Of a stretch of 64,000 nucleotides of DNA, positions 53,496 to 61,624 are shown piece by piece (position 1 is the stretch's first letter; the number at the start of each line of letters is the position of its first letter). The stretch comes from JAEUUM01 sp038326165 (GTDB taxonomy: Bacteria > Bacteroidota > Bacteroidia > Chitinophagales > Saprospiraceae), in NCBI GenBank assembly GCA_038326165.1, contig JBBQJT010000001.1, forward strand, positions 62,001 to 126,000, given 5' to 3'. The position numbers and the translations under genes are program-made. The notes beneath the pieces are model-generated. The model was given only the letters and a program-made list of their open reading frames with translations, had not been told where the DNA came from and ran no database searches.

Positions 53496-54032
53496 TTAAA
53501 TCAAGCTTTTATCAACTAAATATGAGCTACGTGTGTCTGTTTTATCACATGCTAAAAGTATTTTATCAACCTTTTCTAAGGTTAAGTCTTCATAATAATC
53601 TGCCCCAATCATCATCATAGGAGCGGTACCACAAGAACCAAGACATTCAACAGTCTTCAATGTAAATTTGCCATCAGGAGTGGTTTGACCATCTTTGATG
53701 TTTAATCTATTTTCAATATGCCTTACAACATCTTCTGAACCCATTAACCAGCATGAACTGGTTCTGCAAACTTCAATTAAGCATTGACCCACCGGATTCA
53801 GATTGAACATGGAATAAAATGAAGCAACTTCATATACCTCAATCGGTTTTATATTCAACAATTCAGCAACAACATCCATTGCTTCTGGACTCAGCCAACC
53901 ATCGAATTCAGATTGCGCCAAATGCAAAATGGGTATCAATGCAGATTTGTGTTTGCCTTCAGGATATCGTGAAATTAATTCCTTTGCAAGTATATATGTA
54001 TCCTCTGAAAATTTAATTTGTGTCATTTTCAA
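53496..54032 (-). CDS. nuoE: NADH-quinone oxidoreductase subunit E
   Basis: Thioredoxin-like 2Fe-2S subunit (cluster N1a), 178 residues. Cluster ligands are the Cys of VCRTSSCWLMG and of VECLGSCGTAPMMMIG, the usual Cx4-5C ... CxxxC spacing. The N-terminal helical part (YPEGKHKSALIPILHLAQSEFDGWLSPEAMDVVAELLNI and VYEVASFYSMF) is canonical. It lies 5 bases after nuoD. Confidence 0.97.
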   Translation of the reverse strand: MKMTQIKFSEDTYILAKELISRYPEGKHKSALIPILHLAQSEFDGWLSPEAMDVVAELLNIKPIEVYEVASFYSMFNLNPVGQCLIEVCRTSSCWLMGSEDVVRHIENRLNIKDGQTTPDGKFTLKTVECLGSCGTAPMMMIGADYYEDLTLEKVDKILLACDKTDTRSSYLVDKSLI

Positions 54033-54037
54033 TTCAA

Positions 54038-55270
54038 TTAAGCATCTAATTCACCAGCAATTACATTCATACTACTCATCGTAAGTATTGCATCAGATAA
54101 CATGGAACCTTTGATCATTTCAGGGTAAGCCTGATAATAAATAAAGCTTGGTCGTCTAAAATGGCAGCGATATGCTTGCCGGCCACCATCACTCACAACA
54201 TAGAATCCTAATTCACCATTCCCACCTTCAACACTGTGATATACCTCACCAACAGGAATTTCAGTTTCACCCATTACTATTTTAAAATGCCAAATTAACG
54301 CTTCCATTTTTGTATAAACGTCTTCTTTTGGAGGAAGGAAGAATTCTGGAACATCAGCATAATGTTTTCCTTCAGGGATATTGTCAATAGCTTGGTGGAT
54401 AATTCTTAAACTTTGGCGGATTTCTTCGTTTCTGACAAGAAATCGATCATAGACGTCACCTGTTTCGCCAACTGGGATTTCAAAATCAAATTCTTCGTAA
54501 CTGGAATATGGATTCATTACTCTAATGTCATAATCTACACCTGTTGCCCTCAGGTTAGGTCCCGTAAATCCGTAGTTTAAGGCACGTTCTGCTGATATTC
54601 CACCAACATAACGGGTTCGGTCGATAAAGATTCTGTTACGAGTTAACAATTGGTCAAACTCATTGAAGACTTTAGGGAAATCTCTTAAAAAATCTTTAAT
54701 CAATTGCTTCGCTTTTGGGCTAAGGTCCCGTTCAAGTCCACCGATCCGTCCGAGATTAGTGGTTAAGCGGGCTCCACACAATTCTTCGAATATATCGTAA
54801 ATCTTTTCTCTTTCTTGAAACACATAGGTAAATCCAGTCAATGCTCCTGTATCCACGCCAATTACAGAATTGCAAATTAAATGGTCAGCTATCCTGGATA
54901 ATTCCATAATTATAACCCTAATGTAGTCTGCTTTTTTGGGAACTTTAATCCCAATCAATTTCTCCATTGTCATGTGCCATCCCAAGTTATTGATGGGAGA
55001 GCTGCAATAATTCAGTCTATCAGTTAGTGTGGTTACTTGATAGAATGGCCTGTTTTCGGCAATTTTTTCAAAAGCTCGATGTATGTAACCAATGGTTGGT
55101 TCTGCATCAATTATTTTTTCACCATCCATTTTGAGGACGTTCTGAAAAATACCGTGGGTTGCAGGGTGTGTTGGACCAAGATTTAGAATATTGTAATCTT
55201 GGATTGGTTTTCCTGAGTCTTCAAGACTACCTACCGAAGTATTTATCTTCTTTATCAGTTCTTGTTGCAT
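54038..55270 (-). CDS. nuoD: NADH-quinone oxidoreductase subunit D
   Basis: The 49-kDa-type subunit that forms the quinone site with NuoB, 410 residues. Signature motifs are LNLGPTHPATHGIFQNVLKMDGE, IGYIHRAFEKIAENRPFYQVTTLTDRLNY, and DVEFFLPPKEDVYTKMEALIWHFKIVMGE replaced here by DVPEFFLPPKEDVY plus KMEALIWHFKI. It ends in DAILTMSSMNVIAGELDA. A separate NuoC gene precedes it and overlaps it by 44 bases, so the two are not fused as in enterobacteria. Alternative downstream starts would shorten the overlap. Confidence 0.97.
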   Translation of the reverse strand: MQQELIKKINTSVGSLEDSGKPIQDYNILNLGPTHPATHGIFQNVLKMDGEKIIDAEPTIGYIHRAFEKIAENRPFYQVTTLTDRLNYCSSPINNLGWHMTMEKLIGIKVPKKADYIRVIIMELSRIADHLICNSVIGVDTGALTGFTYVFQEREKIYDIFEELCGARLTTNLGRIGGLERDLSPKAKQLIKDFLRDFPKVFNEFDQLLTRNRIFIDRTRYVGGISAERALNYGFTGPNLRATGVDYDIRVMNPYSSYEEFDFEIPVGETGDVYDRFLVRNEEIRQSLRIIHQAIDNIPEGKHYADVPEFFLPPKEDVYTKMEALIWHFKIVMGETEIPVGEVYHSVEGGNGELGFYVVSDGGRQAYRCHFRRPSFIYYQAYPEMIKGSMLSDAILTMSSMNVIAGELDA

Positions 55271-55751
55271 CTTGTAAAGGGTATTCTTTTCGAAGTGGAA
55301 AATATTCCATTTCGTCCATATTTAGAATTCTTCTTAAGTCAGGGTGACCATCGAAAATTATTCCGTAAAAATCATAAGTTTCTCTTTCCATCCAGTTGGC
55401 TGAAGCGTACAATGATGTCATAGTTTGGACAACAGGGTGTTCAACTGGAACAAAACTTTTTATTCGCAAACGAATATTGTGATTGAAACTGTGTACGTGG
55501 TATATTACGCCAAGTTCATTTCCTTTTTGATCAGGAAAATGAATGCCGCAAAGATCAGTGAGAAAATCAAATTTCAATTCTTCGTCTTGTTTCAGGAGTC
55601 TGAGCAATTCGACAGTTGCATCTGGTTTTACAATCAAATTCATTATGTCGTATTGCATGCCAGCATCAATTAGCCGGTCTCCAAGCCATCCTTTGACCTT
55701 AGCTAGAATGTAATCATTATCAATTTCTAATATTTGATTTACTTGATCCAT
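55227..55751 (-). CDS. nuoC: NADH-quinone oxidoreductase subunit C
   Basis: The 30-kDa-type peripheral subunit, 174 residues. The conserved C-terminal signature is complete: SLYASANWMERETYDFYGIIFDGHPDLRRILNMDEMEYFPLRKEYPLQ. The N-terminal half is more variable, with KFDFLTDLCGIHFPDQKGNELGVIYHVHSFNHNIRLRIKSFVP. Its start is 1 base from the nuoB stop and its end overlaps nuoD. Confidence 0.96.
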   Translation of the reverse strand: MDQVNQILEIDNDYILAKVKGWLGDRLIDAGMQYDIMNLIVKPDATVELLRLLKQDEELKFDFLTDLCGIHFPDQKGNELGVIYHVHSFNHNIRLRIKSFVPVEHPVVQTMTSLYASANWMERETYDFYGIIFDGHPDLRRILNMDEMEYFPLRKEYPLQDATRTDKEDKYFGR

Positions 55752-56293
55752 TACATTATTCCATATGAAGCCAATAATTCTTTGTATTCTACTGTCTGCC
55801 TTCTTCGTAGAGATTCATTTTTGACAAGTTCTTGTATTTTGACAATCCCTTCAATGATTTGCTCAGGTCTTGGAGGGCAACCCGGCACATATACATCAAC
55901 TGGTACTACTTTATCAATACCTTGAAGTACGCTGTATGTATCAAATATTCCGCCGCTGGAAGCACAGGCGCCAACTGCTATCACCCACCTGGGTTCAGCC
56001 ATTTGAAGATAGACTTGGCGAACTACAGGGCCCATTTTTTTTGAAATTGTGCCCATTACCATTAATAAGTCTGCTTGCCTAGGTGAAAAACTCAATCGCT
56101 CCATACCAAATCTAGCCATGTCGTAATTGGACCCCATCGTTGCCATGAATTCTATACCACAACAAGAAGTTGCAAAAGGAAGTGGCCATATCGAATTTGC
56201 TCTTGCAAGGCCTATCACTTTTTCCAAGGAGGTTGCAAAGAAACCCTGTCCTTCATGTCCAGCAGGGGCATCGACTAATTTTATTTCAGTCAT
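55751..56293 (-). CDS. nuoB: NADH-quinone oxidoreductase subunit B
   Basis: The subunit carrying cluster N2, the electron donor to quinone, 180 residues. Ligands are the tandem Cys in FATSCCGIEFMATMGS, the Cys in VGACASSGGIF and that in VDVYVPGCPPRPEQIIEGI. SPRQADLLMVMGTISKKMGPVVRQVYLQM is the conserved intervening segment. Length and all motifs are standard. Confidence 0.97.
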   Translation of the reverse strand: MTEIKLVDAPAGHEGQGFFATSLEKVIGLARANSIWPLPFATSCCGIEFMATMGSNYDMARFGMERLSFSPRQADLLMVMGTISKKMGPVVRQVYLQMAEPRWVIAVGACASSGGIFDTYSVLQGIDKVVPVDVYVPGCPPRPEQIIEGIVKIQELVKNESLRRRQTVEYKELLASYGIM

Positions 56294-56336
56294 TGTGTTC
56301 TTGTTTAGGTTTATAACAAATTGACTGGTTTATAGT

Positions 56337-56708
56337 TTATTCCCATTTTAGGGCGCCTTTTTTAACGATGTAGATAAAACCCATTAGTAAAACGGCCATA
56401 AAAATCATCATTGAAATGAATCCTGACATCCCTAATTCCTTAAAAGACATTGCCCATGGGTATAGAAATATTAACTCGACGTCAAATAGTACAAATAAAA
56501 TAGCCGTAAGAAAATACTTGATTGAAAAAGGCAATCGAGCATTTCCCTGACTATCTATCCCACATTCAAAGGCTTCTAATTTGTCAGATGTCTTCCTTTT
56601 TGGACCCAAATAATGTGACGCAAACATAGTTGTTGCCACAAAACCTGCTGCCACTAGGAACTGAAAAAAGATTGGTAGGTATTGATCTAAATGATTTGTT
56701 GCTTCCAT
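56337..56708 (-). CDS. nuoA: NADH-quinone oxidoreductase subunit A
   Basis: First gene of the nuo operon, a three-helix membrane subunit. The ATG at 56708 gives MEATNHLDQYLPIFFQFLVAAGF and a 123-residue protein. An upstream ATG at 56756 is open but would place the operon promoter's -7 element inside the coding sequence. Conserved motifs are KLEAFECGIDSQGNARLPFSIKYFLTAILFVLFDVELIFLYPWA, including the F-x-V-E-(L/V) acidic pair. It is followed by nuoB after 43 bases. Confidence 0.95.
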   Translation of the reverse strand: MEATNHLDQYLPIFFQFLVAAGFVATTMFASHYLGPKRKTSDKLEAFECGIDSQGNARLPFSIKYFLTAILFVLFDVELIFLYPWAMSFKELGMSGFISMMIFMAVLLMGFIYIVKKGALKWE

Positions 56709-56920
56709 TTTTTTGAAATGAACTGCAAAAGTATTGCAGTAAGTCCTGAATACCAAAATTGGTACAGACTAGTTTGTATTTTATTTGATTTTAGATTGTT
56801 TCTAATCAAGTAAAAATCTGATCTAAAGTTAATAATATTCTGCTTAACCTCATCTTCGAACACAGATACTGAAGCGGATAAATTTTTAGGTGATTTAATT
56901 ATATTGAAATATTTTTTCAT
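56687..56920 (-). CDS. Possible small gene upstream of nuoA
   Basis: An ATG-started frame of 77 codons ending inside nuoA in another frame. The product (MKKYFNIIKSPKNLSASVSV, then RSDFYLIRNNLKSN and YQFWYSGLTAILLQFISKKW) reads like a small membrane-associated protein with one hydrophobic segment near the C-terminus. No family is recognised. Against it: the nuo promoter lies within the frame. In favour: it fills an otherwise empty 285-base gap and its codon use looks ordinary. It may be a real gene or chance. Confidence 0.35.
   Translation of the reverse strand: MKKYFNIIKSPKNLSASVSVFEDEVKQNIINFRSDFYLIRNNLKSNKIQTSLYQFWYSGLTAILLQFISKKWKQQII
56726..56757 (-). promoter_or_regulatory. Promoter of the nuo operon (TTTG-N20-TACTTTTG)
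   Basis: On the minus strand TTTG (56757-56754) and TACTTTTG (56733-56726) are separated by 20 bases, nearly the full Bacteroidota sigma-A consensus. Transcription would start near 56720, about 12 bases before the nuoA ATG at 56708. Confidence 0.7.
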
Positions 56921-56993
56921 TGTGATGCAGCGTTTAGCCTACAAATAAGATTATAACTATATTGAAAGTTTTTAACTCAAGTATTTTTTACAA

Positions 56994-58736
56994 ATGAATA
57001 AGGTTTTTGCAATATTATTTTTCACATTAATGATTTCAGCTTGTTACAAAGATGTTGAAATTAAAACAATCACTGGATCTCCGATACCTGTGAGCAACGT
57101 TGAAGCTTCATTAATTGGAGTAGTATTCGATGATAACAATCAGCCTGTGTCAGGCGCAACTATAATAATAAGGGGCCAATCTCTTAAAACCGACGCTCAG
57201 GGATTCTTTTCTCTGAATGATGAACTCCTGAATGAAAATGGAGTCTATATTTCAATCTCAAAAACCGGCTTTTACACAACTGGCAAATTCGTCTTACCTC
57301 AATTGGGCAATCTATCTCAAATGTTTTTCAAACTAAAGCGAATTAGCTCAATCAATTTTCTTTCAACGGAGGATTTTAACTTACAGAAACCAAATGCATC
57401 GATATATATTCCTTCTGGGAGTCTAAGTAAGTTGGATGCAGCTGGTGTTTCTGGTTTTATTCAAGCTAATGTGCAGTTTTTTTCACCACTTGAGAATCTC
57501 GTCTGCGATGCACCGGGTGATTTGAGAGGCATTGATAAAGCTGGTAAAAACAAATTGATCCTCTCAAAGGGCATCGTTTATTGTTCTTTTTTTGGAGGAT
57601 CCTCAGACCCCTTGATATTCAAGCCAGGGTTTGGTGCCAAGCTTCGAGTTGCTGCTGGTTTGCCCAGTCAAATGGGTGGGAATTTAGATCAAGAAATTCC
57701 AGTTTGGAAATTTGATCCAATTACTGGATACTGGCATGAAAGCTTAAAAGCTCAACTTGCTTCCGATAAAAGTGCTTATGAAGTTGTGGTTCCAGAAATG
57801 GGATACTGGAACATTGGTAGGTCAATAGATATGATAAAAATTAAGGGCAGACTAGTGGATGCCAATGGCAATGGTGTCAATAATTTAAGGATGACTATCA
57901 CGAGTACAGATAAGAGTTTTTGCACCGAGATTGCTTCAGATAATGGGGGAAATTATTCTGTATTTGTGCCGAGTGGTGAAGATATTTTGGTTGATTTGAA
58001 TAGCAGTTGTGGAAACAATTTTGGGCAATTTAATCTTGGAAGTTTCGAGGCATCCTCTACAGTTCCTAATAATGTGATTGTTCAAAGTAAAATTGGGAAA
58101 CTAAGTGGGAAACTCATTAACTGTGAAAACCTTCCTGTTGAGGGAGGAATTATTAGTATATTCCAAGATACATCTTGGTTGGGCGCGGGAATATCAGACA
58201 AAGAAGGAAACTTTTCAATAAACTTAGTGGCGTGTTTGAGTCCTACGGCATTGAATTATAGGTTATTGGATCCAGAGACAAAGACTTACACACCTTCCAA
58301 TTTGTTACCCTTATTTTCTGCTGACATGAATTTGGGCACACAATTGTTGTGCGAAAAAATGGATCAATTCATCCGAATTCAATTTGGTAATGAGTCAGCA
58401 ACGCTCTCTAACCCAAGCTATATGGTTAATGATTTTTCAAGCAATCAAATTGAAATACAATATCCTGGTGGGCCTGATAATTTCCAACTGAATGCCGCAA
58501 ATGGACTAGGAAATATCTTCACTATGCAGGAGATAGGTATTTCTATTACCAGCAACTCATCAATTGCTTTGCTGTGTAGTTTTTGCTCAGGATGCGAATG
58601 TAATTCAAATGACCAGTTAGAATCTTTTATGATTAAGGGTATCGATAAATTTTGTACTGGAAGGCTGACGAGTTTTGTTGGTGGATCAGAACAAAAGACA
58701 TTGAGCATATTGTATAAAGTCCGGAGAGATAAATAG
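56994..58736 (+). CDS. Cassette B lipoprotein with carboxypeptidase-regulatory and ZU5-like domains
   Basis: A 580-residue probable lipoprotein (LMISAC, Cys 17). Residues about 40-100 form a carboxypeptidase-regulatory-like domain (IGVVFDDNNQPVSGATIIIRG, DAQGFFSLND). Residues 137-276 match the core of the cassette A lipoprotein: IYIPSGSL (137-144), VSGFIQANVQFFSPL and closing GYWNIGR. Two more regulatory-like repeats follow: IKGRLVDANGNGVNNLRMTITS with NGGNYSVFVPSG, and LSGKLINCENLPVEGG with DKEGNFSIN. A Cys-rich patch (CSFCSGCECN) lies near the end. It ends 7 bases before the sigma gene, so all three genes are one transcript. Function unknown, with surface or periplasmic sensing being inference from context. 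Confidence 0.7.
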   Translation: MNKVFAILFFTLMISACYKDVEIKTITGSPIPVSNVEASLIGVVFDDNNQPVSGATIIIRGQSLKTDAQGFFSLNDELLNENGVYISISKTGFYTTGKFVLPQLGNLSQMFFKLKRISSINFLSTEDFNLQKPNASIYIPSGSLSKLDAAGVSGFIQANVQFFSPLENLVCDAPGDLRGIDKAGKNKLILSKGIVYCSFFGGSSDPLIFKPGFGAKLRVAAGLPSQMGGNLDQEIPVWKFDPITGYWHESLKAQLASDKSAYEVVVPEMGYWNIGRSIDMIKIKGRLVDANGNGVNNLRMTITSTDKSFCTEIASDNGGNYSVFVPSGEDILVDLNSSCGNNFGQFNLGSFEASSTVPNNVIVQSKIGKLSGKLINCENLPVEGGIISIFQDTSWLGAGISDKEGNFSINLVACLSPTALNYRLLDPETKTYTPSNLLPLFSADMNLGTQLLCEKMDQFIRIQFGNESATLSNPSYMVNDFSSNQIEIQYPGGPDNFQLNAANGLGNIFTMQEIGISITSNSSIALLCSFCSGCECNSNDQLESFMIKGIDKFCTGRLTSFVGGSEQKTLSILYKVRRDK

Positions 58737-58743
58737 AAGACAC

Positions 58744-59295
58744 TTGATGAAGAGTGAACTCGAGATAATTTTTGAAGGTTGTAAATGCCATGACCCTGTT
58801 AGCCAATCTAACTTGGTCAGACGATTTGCGCCTGTTTTATTGACAGTGGCTCGGAGATTTATGAGAGATATACCAAGTTCGGAGGACGTATTGCAGGATG
58901 CTTTTGTTCTGGTATTTAAATATTTTGACCAATTAGAGCATGCAAACGCAATGGAATCTTGGATGCGCCGAATTGTAATCAACGTGGCACTAAAAGACCT
59001 AAAGAAGAGTCACAATAAAACAATATACACAGAGGAACAATTTTTTCCTGATAATGAAATTAATCCTGAAATTTTTAGCAAGTTTGGCTTTGAGGATATC
59101 TTGAACATGATCTCTAAACTTCCAAACGGTTATAGAGAAATTTTTAATCTGAATGTCATTGATGGATATTCACATGAAAATATTGGTGAACTATTAGGAA
59201 TAAATCCCAGTACATCTAGGTCACAACTATCAAGAGCGCGGAAATTTCTTCAATTGGAAATAGAAAAAATGCAAAATGAATTGGAACGAATTTGA
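58744..59295 (+). CDS. ECF-type RNA polymerase sigma factor (cassette B)
   Basis: A 183-residue ECF sigma factor. Region 2: IPSSEDVLQDAFVLVFKYFDQLEHANAMESWMRRIVINVALKDLKK. Region 4: LPNGYREIFNLNVIDGYSHENIGELLGINPSTSRSQLSRARKFLQLEIE. Both regions align without gaps by eye to the cassette A factor, including ESWMRRI/EGWMRRI and the GYSH-IGE helix. The initial Met-Met offers two starts. The gene overlaps the following barrel-fusion gene by 20 bases. Confidence 0.92.
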   Translation: MMKSELEIIFEGCKCHDPVSQSNLVRRFAPVLLTVARRFMRDIPSSEDVLQDAFVLVFKYFDQLEHANAMESWMRRIVINVALKDLKKSHNKTIYTEEQFFPDNEINPEIFSKFGFEDILNMISKLPNGYREIFNLNVIDGYSHENIGELLGINPSTSRSQLSRARKFLQLEIEKMQNELERI

Positions 59296-60712
59296 AAAAA
59301 GATTAGCTGATGGTCTCAATGAGTATCAAAGTCAACTAGATGTTGAGGCTATAATAGAAGCAATCAGAAAAAAGCAGAAACAGAAAAGGAGAATTATCTG
59401 GTCCTTGTTTCTGCCAGTAATAGCTATTGGATTGGCAGGTTTATACTTTGCTCATTTGGGTGACCAAAATATTGGTTTAGCCTCAAATGGCATATATCAG
59501 TCCGATATTCTTGAGCAGAAAAGCAGTGGTAAACAAATTTATGATGAACAAAACAAGGAATCCAGTAAAAGCAAGCAAGGAGATTATAAAAGAAATAAAA
59601 AGCTTTCTAATTTTTCATCGGTTGTGAATGGAAATAAACTGTTCGCAGGTTCAACTAATTTCAAGTCTAAACAATCAAAAAATTTAAATTTAAATTCAAA
59701 TTCTAGTTCCGCTTCAAATTCTACTTCCACTTCCGCTTTAAATTCCTCTTCTACTACCTCTTTAAATTCCTCTTTTGTTCGAGAGAAAATTTCCAAGCCA
59801 GTTGAAATTGGTTTTCATTACCCAAATACTGGTATTGATAACAAGATTAATGATCAAAGCAAACAGTTGATAAGATATGAGGAGCAAGATTTGGTGAGAA
59901 TTCCAATTCTAAACCCAGTTGTGGATTTGAAGCCTATTATTGTCGTTTTTAAGAAGAATAATACCATTATTAAGCAGGTTAAGTTTCCTAAAAGCAGAAG
60001 CAATAGATTTGTCTTAGACGTTTCGACTGGTGCTGGAATTTGGAGTTATAATAAAGCAAGGCCGCTTTATGATGGCGAAGATTTTGGTGGTGACTTTAAT
60101 AGTAGGGAAGGGGCACTAAATACATTGGATTTGGGTGTTAGAGTGTCTTATCAGCTCAAGAATAATTTTTATATTTATTCAGGTATGCAGTATATCCAAT
60201 TGAATAGATTTTATGAATACAACACAAGTAAAATTTCATCAGCATCTCAAGACAACACTTTTGCTGGATTGAATAATTTCAAATCTGGTTTGGTTGACAC
60301 TTTTTATGGAAATGTGACTTATATCACAACTGAAGATAAGTATATTAAGAGATACAATAGCATCAATTCAATTGGAATCCCGTTGGGATTAAGCTATAAA
60401 ATATCAAATAAGAAGTGGACAATTGAACCTTTTATTGGAGCTCAATGGCACACTTACATTCGAGAATCCTTACCTACCAGTATAGTAAATGATGCATTTT
60501 ATAACGCTCTTGAACATTTGATCAACCCTTACGAGATTAATAGATTCTCAGTAGAGGGTGGGGTTAATATCTGTAAGAATTTTGGATTAAACTCTGGAAT
60601 ATTTATGGAGTTTAGAGGCTGGAGTTTCTTGCCAAATACTTTTGGAAATTCTGAGTATGGCCTAAACGCTAAAGGTTTCAGTTCAAGGCTTGGATATAGA
60701 TATAAATTCTAG
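59276..60712 (+). CDS. Putative dual-membrane-spanning anti-sigma/outer-membrane barrel fusion (cassette B)
   Basis: 478 residues with the same plan as the cassette A protein (482). Residues 1-39 are a charged cytoplasmic segment (MNWNEFEKRLADGLNEYQSQ, matching MNRKEFDKILGDKLRSSESS of A). Residues about 40-60 are one transmembrane helix (IIWSLFLPVIAIGLAGLYFA). Residues 61-243 are a linker with a Ser/Asn/Thr tract at about 138-166. Residues 244-478 are a barrel-like domain (RFVLDVSTGAGIWSY, NTLDLGVRVSYQLKNNFYIYSGMQYI, SIGIPLGLSYKI) ending RLGYRYKF. The N-terminus lacks a signal peptidase site. Overlap with the sigma gene suggests coupled translation and an anti-sigma role. The mechanism is inferred. 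Confidence 0.65.
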   Translation: MNWNEFEKRLADGLNEYQSQLDVEAIIEAIRKKQKQKRRIIWSLFLPVIAIGLAGLYFAHLGDQNIGLASNGIYQSDILEQKSSGKQIYDEQNKESSKSKQGDYKRNKKLSNFSSVVNGNKLFAGSTNFKSKQSKNLNLNSNSSSASNSTSTSALNSSSTTSLNSSFVREKISKPVEIGFHYPNTGIDNKINDQSKQLIRYEEQDLVRIPILNPVVDLKPIIVVFKKNNTIIKQVKFPKSRSNRFVLDVSTGAGIWSYNKARPLYDGEDFGGDFNSREGALNTLDLGVRVSYQLKNNFYIYSGMQYIQLNRFYEYNTSKISSASQDNTFAGLNNFKSGLVDTFYGNVTYITTEDKYIKRYNSINSIGIPLGLSYKISNKKWTIEPFIGAQWHTYIRESLPTSIVNDAFYNALEHLINPYEINRFSVEGGVNICKNFGLNSGIFMEFRGWSFLPNTFGNSEYGLNAKGFSSRLGYRYKF

Positions 60713-60759
60713 GATCAATAAACTGTATATCTCTATTTGCACTTAATTGCTAATAAAAT

Positions 60760-60793
60760 TGCCCTGAATGATATACTAGTCAGGGCATTTTTT
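60760..60793. terminator. Terminator between cassette B and yebC
   Basis: TGCCCTGA (60760-60767) pairs with TCAGGGCA (60780-60787) around a 12-base loop, with TTTTTT after it on the plus strand and T-rich sequence on the minus strand. It serves cassette B and probably also the convergent yebC gene. Confidence 0.85.
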
Positions 60794-60815
60794 ATTCCTA
60801 AAATTGCTAAAAAGT

Positions 60816-61541
60816 TTATTCGCCTGTGTAATTTAAATTGTGAAATACGTGCTGCACATCATCATCTTCTTCCATTTTGTTTATCATTTTCATGACTTCT
60901 TCTTGTTGAACTTTTTCAAGTTCCTTCAAGTCGGAAGTAGGAATTCGCTCAAATTCTGCGGTGCTGATTTCAATTCCTTTGTCTTCAAGAAATTTTTGAA
61001 TCATGCCAAATGCGTCAAAATTTCCATAAAGGAATATTCCTTCTTCATCACCTTCTATACTGTCGACACCATAATCGATCCCTTCAAATTCAAATTCTTC
61101 AATATCCAATTCGGCATCGGGCTTGAATTTGAAAACAGATTTTTTATTGAAAAGAAAGTCAAGAGATCCCAACGTGCCTAAGCTGCCATTGGCTTTATTA
61201 AAATATGAGCGAATGTTGGCAACTGTTCGAGTAGGATTATCAGTTAGGCACTCAATTACCACTGCCACACCGTGTGGAGCGTAACCTTCGTAAACTATTT
61301 CCTTTAGGTCATCTGCATCCTTGGAGGTAGCCTTCTTAATAGCCCTCTCCACATTGTCTTTTGGCATATTCACTGCCTTTGCATTCTGAATAGCCAATCT
61401 CAATTTATTATTGGTTCCAGGATCAGGGCCCCCTTGTTTCGCAGCCAGAGCTATTTCTTTGCCAACTTTAGTAAAACTGCGTGCCATAGCACCCCAGCGT
61501 TTGAATTTTCTTTCTTTTCTGAATTCGAATGCGCGTCCCAC
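60816..61541 (-). CDS. yebC: YebC/PmpR family transcription or translation regulator
   Basis: A 241-residue member of the YebC/TACO1 family. These proteins bind DNA as regulators in some species and ease translation of difficult (proline-rich) sequences in others. Signature segments are KRWGAMARSFTKVGKEIALAAKQGGPDPGTNNKLRLAIQNAKAVNMPKDNVERAIKKA (N-terminal domain, with the G-P-D-P-x-x-N motif), VYEGYAPHGVAVVIECLTDNPTRTVANIRSYFNKANG and GSLGTLGSLDFLF. It is monocistronic and convergent with cassette B. Confidence 0.95.
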   Translation of the reverse strand: MGRAFEFRKERKFKRWGAMARSFTKVGKEIALAAKQGGPDPGTNNKLRLAIQNAKAVNMPKDNVERAIKKATSKDADDLKEIVYEGYAPHGVAVVIECLTDNPTRTVANIRSYFNKANGSLGTLGSLDFLFNKKSVFKFKPDAELDIEEFEFEGIDYGVDSIEGDEEGIFLYGNFDAFGMIQKFLEDKGIEISTAEFERIPTSDLKELEKVQQEEVMKMINKMEEDDDVQHVFHNLNYTGE

Positions 61542-61612
61542 GGTATCTGTAATTTAATTTGACCGCAAAAATAAGCTTAATAATTCTTTCATGAAAGTAT
61601 GAAAGGGATTCT

Positions 61613-61620
61613 TACTTTTG
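61613..61620 (+). promoter_or_regulatory. -7 element (TACTTTTG) 4 bases before a start codon
   Basis: TACTTTTG matches TAnnTTTG and ends 4 bases before the ATG at 61625. Use of this element would give an almost leaderless mRNA. Confidence 0.4.
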
Positions 61621-61624
61621 TGCT

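Noticed and set aside
59584..59796. Glu/Phe-rich minus-strand frame opposite the cassette B linker
   Set aside because: Complement of the Ser/Asn-rich tract, with no independent signal.
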